Assembly (NCBI RefSeq): GCF_026651855.1 | Contig: NZ_CP093280.1 | Coordinates: forward strand, 3,016,001-3,080,000 | Reading direction: 5' to 3' | Source of the DNA: Pseudomonas silvicola | GTDB lineage: Bacteria > Pseudomonadota > Gammaproteobacteria > Pseudomonadales > Pseudomonadaceae | Length of the DNA stretch: 64,000 nucleotides | Shown here: one piece after another, positions 62,936 to 64,000 of the stretch | Layout of the letters: each line of letters opens with the position of its first letter | Numbering within the stretch: the stretch's first letter is position 1 | The notes under the pieces: generated by a model | Seen by the model: only the letters and a program-made list of their open reading frames with translations | What the model was told of the DNA's origin: nothing | The model's database searches: none | Made by a program: the position numbers and the translations under genes

Positions 62936-63658
62936 CTAGAACGCAGCCTTGCCGATTGAAGCACCGCCATCGACGAACAATGTCTGGCCAGTCATGAAAC
63001 CACTGCTCTCTGACAGCAGGAAGGTGATGGCCGCTGCAATCTCTTGCGGCTGGCCAAAGCGGCCCATCGGAACGCCCGAAAGGTAGCGGGCCTCGCCCTC
63101 GCTGCCAGGCGGGTTGTTCGCGCGGAACAAAGCTGTTTCGGTCGGCCCGGGGGCTACAGCATTGACGGTGATACCGGTCGTAGCCAGTTCCAGTGCCCAC
63201 GACCGGGTAAAACTGATCAGCGCAGCCTTGGCAGCAGCATAGGCCGTACGATGGGTGATTCCGAGCACAGTCAGGCTGGAGATGTTGATGATTCGGCCCC
63301 ACTGCCGCTCGCGCATGCCCGGTAAAACGGCTTGAGTGGCCAGAATCGCCGAATGCAGATTCACGCGCATCACCGCATCGAATTCGTTCAGATCCACCTC
63401 GCCCAGCAACTGCGGGCGAACCAGCCCAACATTATTCACCAGGCCGTCAAATGCGTATTGCTCGTTAAGCGTTGCCAGGGCTTTCTCGGTCGCTGCGCGA
63501 TTCTCCAGATCAACCGAGACCAAGGTGCCGGGGAAATCGATGTTCTCCACTTGGCGAGCAATGCCCACAACGCGATGGCCGGCGCCCGCCAGCGCCTGAG
63601 CTAGCGCAAGACCGATGCCTTTGCTCGCGCCGGTGATCAAAAAAGTTCGCGTGGTCAT
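62936..63658 (-). CDS. SDR-family NAD(P)-dependent oxidoreductase
   Basis: This 240-aa classical short-chain dehydrogenase has TGASKGIGLALAQAL (cofactor loop, about 8-22), VNNVG, the catalytic Ser in IINISSLTVLG, and YAAAK (Tyr/Lys), with VNAVAPGPTETALF after it. It resembles FabG-like 3-oxoacyl reductases, but the context suggests reduction of xenobiotic carbonyls. Followed by its own terminator. Confidence 0.9.
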   Translation of the reverse strand: MTTRTFLITGASKGIGLALAQALAGAGHRVVGIARQVENIDFPGTLVSVDLENRAATEKALATLNEQYAFDGLVNNVGLVRPQLLGEVDLNEFDAVMRVNLHSAILATQAVLPGMRERQWGRIINISSLTVLGITHRTAYAAAKAALISFTRSWALELATTGITVNAVAPGPTETALFRANNPPGSEGEARYLSGVPMGRFGQPQEIAAAITFLLSESSGFMTGQTLFVDGGASIGKAAF

Positions 63659-63716
63659 GAGTGCTCCTGGTGCCAGCCCATGTCAGGGCTGGCTGAGTGA
63701 TGGTCGGCAGTGTCTT

Positions 63717-64000
63717 TTAGACCGGCTTAGTCCATTCGTTACCTTTCATGAACGGATCGAGCTGAGTGTGCACCAGGTGATTGGTGTAGTTGCTCATGAC
63801 CTTGGTGGCGACGCCCAGAACTACCTCCAGCACGTTGCGGCGGGTAAAGCCGGCTGCCAGGAACGCGTCGATACCTGCGTCGCTGACGAAGCCGCGATCA
63901 CGCACCACCGCTGCTGTGAACACATGCAAGGCTTCCAGGCGAGCATCCGGAATGACACCTCCAGCACGCAATGCAGCAATCACCTCAGGCGCCATTTCGA
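63717..64000 (-). CDS. Carboxymuconolactone decarboxylase-family protein (partial)
   Basis: This is the C-terminal 92+ residues of a CMD/AhpD-fold protein (LEALHVFTAAVVRDRGFVSD, AGFTRRNVLEVVLGVATKVM, SNYTNHLVHTQLDPFMKGNE). Full-length members have about 180 residues, with a CxxC half before this part, so the gene continues past the right edge. The ATG at 63995 is internal. Probably peroxidase- or thiol-linked; it would precede the SDR gene in transcription. Confidence 0.82.
   Translation of the reverse strand, partial: EMAPEVIAALRAGGVIPDARLEALHVFTAAVVRDRGFVSDAGIDAFLAAGFTRRNVLEVVLGVATKVMSNYTNHLVHTQLDPFMKGNEWTKPV

Overview
The window looks like a chromosomal segment of a Pseudomonas, most likely the P. 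putida group. The reasons are the block thrS-infC-rpmI-rplT-pheS-pheT-ihfA-merR-like-tRNA-Pro, a ribose operon in the order rbsBACRKD, a CapB-type cold-shock gene, pseudomonad-only families (FlxA-like, DUF1654, I78 inhibitor lipoprotein) and GC-rich codon use. Assignment is by recognition only; no search was run.

Layout. (1) 1-11.9 kb: two tripartite RND efflux systems face each other tail to tail. A MuxB(partial)-MuxC-OpmB-like set is on the plus strand. A permease-adaptor-outer-membrane-factor operon is on the minus strand, with a perfect palindrome upstream of it. (2) 11.9-19.5 kb: a lipoprotein, a regulator-kinase-regulator cluster whose second regulator has a degenerate receiver, a FlxA-like protein, a GAF-GGDEF diguanylate cyclase, PbpG, and small envelope proteins. 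(3) 19.6-32.4 kb: housekeeping and envelope genes: shikimate dehydrogenase-like, YceH, a DUF1993 protein with a perfect 24-bp x4 repeat, MFS exporter, NhaR-like regulator, TerC, a C39-like lipoprotein lacking its catalytic residues, PuuB-like oxidase, tRNA-Val, two paralogous SPOR lipoproteins, YhhY-like acetyltransferase and a secreted EEP-family hydrolase. (4) 32.4-41.1 kb: an SOS-type DUF1654 gene with a LexA box on its promoter, the ribose operon with an RbsR-type operator, and small genes including capB. (5) 41.1-48.9 kb: the translation operon. Its thrS leader carries a hairpin whose 7-nt loop imitates the tRNA-Thr(GGU) anticodon loop, infC uses the rare ATT start, and tRNA-Pro(GGG) follows.

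(6) 48.9-59.1 kb: an accessory region of visibly lower GC starting at tRNA-Pro. It holds AbiH, a frameshifted XRE-ImmA/IrrE gene overlapping a PIN-domain gene, an IS21 3' remnant abutting a TIR-domain remnant, unknown genes, a metallophosphoesterase, a two-HTH regulator, a HAD hydrolase and an IS66 transposase fragment. No integrase survives. I read it as a decayed defence/toxin island at a tRNA attachment site. (7) 59.2-64 kb: an oxidative/electrophile-stress group: old yellow enzyme, a GST with a one-base frameshift that fuses it in frame to the old yellow enzyme, a peroxiredoxin-like protein, a LysR regulator, an SDR and a partial carboxymuconolactone decarboxylase-family gene.

The candidates for something undescribed are the ImmA/IrrE-PIN pair (perhaps with a lost third gene), the thrS anticodon-mimic leader, the degenerate response regulator and the catalytically dead C39-like lipoprotein.
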